Shown piece by piece: positions 12,897-15,391 of a DNA stretch of 15,391 nucleotides (position 1 is its first letter; every line of letters begins with the position of its first letter). Source of the DNA: Aquificaceae bacterium (lineage in GTDB: Bacteria; Aquificota; Aquificia; Aquificales; Aquificaceae); NCBI GenBank assembly GCA_015490215.1, contig WFYH01000200.1, forward strand, positions 1 through 15,391, given 5' to 3'. The notes below the pieces were generated by a model. The model worked only from the letters and a program-made list of their open reading frames with translations, did no database searches and was not told the origin of the DNA. Both the position numbers and the translations under genes were made by a program.

Positions 12897-14627
12897 ATGA
12901 AGTTTCGCTATGTAGGAGACAGAACCGAGCTTATAAGGACCATCCCCAAGCTGGAGGCAAGCCCCCTCCTTTACCTTGATACGGAAACCACCGCCGACAA
13001 AGTCAGACTGATTCAGTTGGGGAACGAGGAAGAGATATTCATCTTTGACCTCTTTGAGATCCCAAGTGCGGTAGAACCTCTTAAGGAGATACTCTCAAAA
13101 AAGGGAATAATCGGGCACAACCTGAAGTTTGATCTTAAGTTTCTCCTGCCTATGGGTTTTAGCTTCCATGCGGTTTTTGACACCATGATAGCCAGCTACC
13201 TCCTCGGCTTTGAAAGACACTCTCTCAATCACCTTTGTGAGATCCTTTTGGGAAAGAGCCTTGACAAGTCTCTCCAGCTTTCCGACTGGGCGAGTCCCAC
13301 CCTCACAAAACAGCAACTTGAGTATGCTGCGGCGGACGTATGGGTTCTGAGGGAGCTTTTTCCTATCCTCAGGGAAAAGCTAAACGACCTTCCCGATCCC
13401 AAGAGGGGGCAGGAACTTTTAAAGACCAGAACCGCCAAGATCTTCGGAATTACAAATCCGGCGGTTATAGTGGAGATGGCTTTCGTCCAAGAGGTAGCAA
13501 AGTTGGAGCTTAGTGGTCTTCCAGTTGACCAAGAGGAAATAGACAGGCTCCTTCGGGAATACGAAAGAAGAAAAAACAAGCTAGTGATGGACTTTATGGT
13601 CAAATACAGGGTGGATCCCCTCTCTACGAAACAGCTCGGAAACTTTTTAAAAAACAGGCTCGGGCTTGACCTACCCCTAACCGAAAAGGGAAACGTCGCC
13701 ACCGACGACAGATCCCTTGCGGAGTTTGCCCACGTCCCCGCAGTCAGGGAAGTTCTTGAGATAAGGAGGATCAAAAAAGCTTCCGACAAGCTGAGGGAGC
13801 TTAAGGAGCTGATCAGAAACGGCAGGGTCTATCCCGAATTCAAGCAGATAGGAGCGGTTACGGGGCGGATGTCAAGCTCAAAACCCAACGTCCAAAACGT
13901 CCCGAGGGACATGAGAAGCCTATTCAGGGCACAGGAGGGGAGGTTGTTTGTGATAGCGGACTTTTCTCAGATAGAACTCAGAATTGCAGCGGAGTATGTG
14001 GGGGACGAGAACATGATAAAAGCCTTCAAGGAAGGTAAAGATCTCCACAGATACACCGCAAGCCTCGTTTTGGAAAAGTCGGAGGCGGATGTCACGAAGG
14101 AAGAGCGCCAGCTTGCCAAAGCCCTGAACTTCGGTCTCATATACGGTATATCCGCCAAGGGCTTGGCGGAGTATGCCCGCAGTAGCTACGGGGTGGACAT
14201 AGATCTTGAATCCGCAAGCGTCTTCCGCAAGAAGTTTTTCATCCACTTCCCCGCCTTCAGGGAGTGGCACGATAGGGTTAAAGAAGAGCTGAAGAAGGAG
14301 GGAGAGATAAGGGGGCAAACCCTCTTGGGCAGACCCTACAGGGCAAGCTCCTTCACCGATGCGGTCAACTACCCTGTTCAGGGAACGGGGGCGGATCTGC
14401 TCAAGCTCGCGGTTCTGATGTTTGAGGTGGAGCTGAGGAAAAAAGGCTTGAGTGCAAACCTTGTGAACCTCGTCCACGACGAGATAGTGGTAGAGTGCCC
14501 GCAGGAGCAGGCAAAGGAGGTAAAAGAAACCCTTGAAAATGCCATGACCAAAGCGGGACACATAGTTCTGAAGGAAGTTCCCACCGAAGTTGAAAGCCTT
14601 GTTGATAAAAGCTGGGCAAAGGGCTAA
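12897..14627 (+). CDS. polA: DNA polymerase I lacking the 5'-nuclease domain
   Basis: A 576-residue family A polymerase: a Klenow-like enzyme by itself. The N-terminal 3'-5' exonuclease domain keeps all metal ligands: D28 and E30 in YLDTETT, D79 in HNLKFDLKF, Y143 and D147 in EYAAADVW. The polymerase domain has motif A VIADFSQIELR (D355), motif B with R404, K408, F412 and Y416 in RQLAKALNFGLIYG, and motif C VHDEIVVE (D528, E529). E. coli PolA is about 930 residues; here the 5' flap endonuclease region is absent and no such gene flanks it. Aquifex aeolicus PolA is known to have this short form, which supports the taxonomic guess. It should do repair and Okazaki-fragment gap filling with proofreading, with primer removal left to another protein. 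No Shine-Dalgarno is visible. Confidence 0.96.
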   Translation: MKFRYVGDRTELIRTIPKLEASPLLYLDTETTADKVRLIQLGNEEEIFIFDLFEIPSAVEPLKEILSKKGIIGHNLKFDLKFLLPMGFSFHAVFDTMIASYLLGFERHSLNHLCEILLGKSLDKSLQLSDWASPTLTKQQLEYAAADVWVLRELFPILREKLNDLPDPKRGQELLKTRTAKIFGITNPAVIVEMAFVQEVAKLELSGLPVDQEEIDRLLREYERRKNKLVMDFMVKYRVDPLSTKQLGNFLKNRLGLDLPLTEKGNVATDDRSLAEFAHVPAVREVLEIRRIKKASDKLRELKELIRNGRVYPEFKQIGAVTGRMSSSKPNVQNVPRDMRSLFRAQEGRLFVIADFSQIELRIAAEYVGDENMIKAFKEGKDLHRYTASLVLEKSEADVTKEERQLAKALNFGLIYGISAKGLAEYARSSYGVDIDLESASVFRKKFFIHFPAFREWHDRVKEELKKEGEIRGQTLLGRPYRASSFTDAVNYPVQGTGADLLKLAVLMFEVELRKKGLSANLVNLVHDEIVVECPQEQAKEVKETLENAMTKAGHIVLKEVPTEVESLVDKSWAKG

Positions 14628-14633
14628 TATTAT
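14602..14633 (+). promoter_or_regulatory. Putative gspG promoter inside the polA 3' end
   Basis: -35 TTGATA (14602-14607) with -10 TAATAT (14625-14630, 17-nt spacer) or TATTAT (14628-14633). ATG 14640 follows only 6-9 nt later and has no Shine-Dalgarno. This supports use of that ATG and therefore the long N-terminus of GspG. Confidence 0.5.
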
Positions 14634-14639
14634 TAGCGT

Positions 14640-15206
14640 ATGGAACACGGTCCGACCCTGTGGATGTGGCTTCTGTGGTTCGGTAAGGTCTTGCTCCTTG
14701 CCCTCATAGTAGGCATACCCTTCTTGGTGGCGGTTTTGCTCGTCTCAAGGGCGGTTTACAACAAGTTCGGGGTAAAGATTGAGAAGAAACTTGAGGAGAA
14801 ATACAAAAACAAAGGTTTTACCCTCATAGAGGTCTTGGTGGTCATCATCATCCTCGGGCTGATAGCGGCGATCATAGTTCCGAGGATAACGGGGAGGGTA
14901 GATGAGGCGAAGGTAGAGACCACCAAGATCCAGCTCAGGGCGCTCAAAGACGCCCTTGAACAGTATAAACTTGACAACGGGATGTATCCCACCACCGAGC
15001 AGGGGCTTAAGGCTCTTGTAGAAAAACCTAACATACCACCCCTTCCGCCCAGATGGAAACCTTACCTTGACAAGGTCCCGAAAGACGGTTGGGGTAGAGA
15101 CTTCATATACATATCTCCCGGTGTCAACAGACCCTACGAACTCAGATCTGCGGGACCTGATGGGCAGGAAGGGACAGAGGATGACATTGACGTCTGGAGC
15201 ATCTAA
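14640..15206 (+). CDS. gspG: Major type II secretion pseudopilin GspG with an unusual N-terminal membrane extension
   Basis: A 188-residue protein. The GspG part starts at the prepilin peptidase site KNKG/FTLIEVLVVII (cleavage after G59, Glu at mature position 5) and ends with the GspG domain DGWGRDFIYISPG and the calcium-loop region SAGPDGQEGTEDDIDVWSI; mature length about 129 residues, normal. The oddity is in front: 59 residues instead of the usual 6-20, containing a clear membrane helix (about 17-36) and a charged linker VKIEKKLEEKYKNKG. The frame is open throughout, and no ATG, GTG or TTG exists between the helix and the cleavage site; only ATT 14778 could give a 13-residue leader. A promoter-like sequence lies right before ATG 14640. 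It could be a fusion of a small membrane gene with gspG, or a true long leader. It overlaps the next pseudopilin gene by 26 nt. Confidence 0.88.
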   Translation: MEHGPTLWMWLLWFGKVLLLALIVGIPFLVAVLLVSRAVYNKFGVKIEKKLEEKYKNKGFTLIEVLVVIIILGLIAAIIVPRITGRVDEAKVETTKIQLRALKDALEQYKLDNGMYPTTEQGLKALVEKPNIPPLPPRWKPYLDKVPKDGWGRDFIYISPGVNRPYELRSAGPDGQEGTEDDIDVWSI

Positions 15207-15391
15207 GGGATTTTCCCTCCTTGAACTTCTTATAGCGGTTGTGGTGGTAGGAGTGGCTTTTACCTTCCTCTTTGAGCTTACCGCCCAAGCCCGCAGTCGC
15301 CTTGAGGTTGCCCAGAATCTCTTCTCGGATCTCGTATATTTGGATGCGAAGATAAAAAGGAAGGATCATGAAGGGCTTTCCGTCAGCAGGC
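15181..15391 (+). CDS. Second pseudopilin (GspH/GspI-like), 3' end outside window
   Basis: Partial gene; 70 codons are visible. ATG 15181 follows AGGAAGG at a good distance and overlaps the gspG 3' end by 26 nt in another frame. The leader is short (MTLTSGASKG), followed by the prepilin cleavage site and FSLLELLIAVVVVGVAFTFL, with Glu at mature position 5, then a charged helix (AQARSRLEVAQNLF). This is a minor pseudopilin of the same system as gspG. Order after gspG suggests GspH or GspI, but the visible part cannot tell which. Its normal short leader contrasts with the long one of gspG. Confidence 0.85.
   Translation, partial: MTLTSGASKGFSLLELLIAVVVVGVAFTFLFELTAQARSRLEVAQNLFSDLVYLDAKIKRKDHEGLSVSR

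Noticed and set aside
13920..14648. Minus-strand open frame (242 codons) opposite polA
   Set aside because: Antisense to catalytic motifs A to C of the polymerase; no start signal or motif.
1..15391. CRISPR arrays, insertion sequences, phage attachment sites next to selC
   Set aside because: selC is a common integration site, but no direct repeat of the tRNA end, integrase or transposase is visible on either side; no regularly spaced direct repeats were found.

Overview
The window looks like chromosome from a thermophilic, autotrophic member of the Aquificales (Aquifex / Hydrogenobacter / Thermocrinis / Hydrogenivirga group). This is an inference from several facts: codon use dominated by AGG/AGA for Arg and ATA for Ile; tightly packed, overlapping genes; a short PolA without a 5'-nuclease domain; a citryl-CoA synthetase-like succinyl-CoA synthetase alpha homologue (the two-step citrate cleavage of the reductive TCA cycle); and a selenocysteine tRNA. 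I cannot name the genus. I see no insertion sequence, phage gene or CRISPR array. This is core chromosome with a few unusual elements.

Layout. (1) Positions 1-2431, minus strand: an MCE-domain lipid-transport protein followed by a UbiD-type decarboxylase that runs off the left edge. (2) Positions 2431-2577: a divergent promoter region. The rightward transcript appears to start at a GC-rich, potentially pseudoknotted leader of about 83 nt, in front of the citryl-CoA synthetase-like gene. (3) Positions 2577-6268, plus strand: ccsB-like, purB, thiD and a CPBP membrane protease, all overlapping or nearly so. (4) aroD on the minus strand overlaps the CPBP gene tail to tail by 93 bp. (5) Positions 6870-7131: back-to-back promoters, then a small membrane/coiled-coil protein. 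(6) Positions 7140-10122, minus strand: gspE and gspF of a type II secretion or type IV pilus machine, ending directly in selC (tRNA-Sec). (7) Positions 10180-11350, plus strand: moaD and a family 9 glycosyltransferase. (8) Positions 11398-12828: an unrecognised 476-residue protein built from duplicated helical and CsbD-like modules. (9) polA (exonuclease plus polymerase only). (10) Positions 14640 to the right edge: gspG, with an unusual transmembrane N-terminal extension, and a second pseudopilin gene cut by the edge.

How the genes fit together. gspE/gspF and gspG plus the next pseudopilin supply the ATPase, platform protein and pilins of one secretion or pilus machine, split across two loci. 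The ccsB-like gene serves carbon fixation; purB, thiD, aroD, moaD and ubiD serve purine, thiamine, aromatic, molybdopterin and probably quinone synthesis. MCE and the glycosyltransferase point to a Gram-negative outer membrane. selC and moaD are both parts that a selenocysteine/molybdopterin formate dehydrogenase would need, but no such enzyme lies in the window.

Points most worth a second look: the structured leader at 2494-2576; the 476-residue repeat protein; the prepilin with a membrane-spanning leader; tRNA-Sec starting on the last base of the gspF stop codon; and a recurring layout in which a -10-like hexamer lies only 6-8 nt before the start codon, which suggests leaderless mRNAs.
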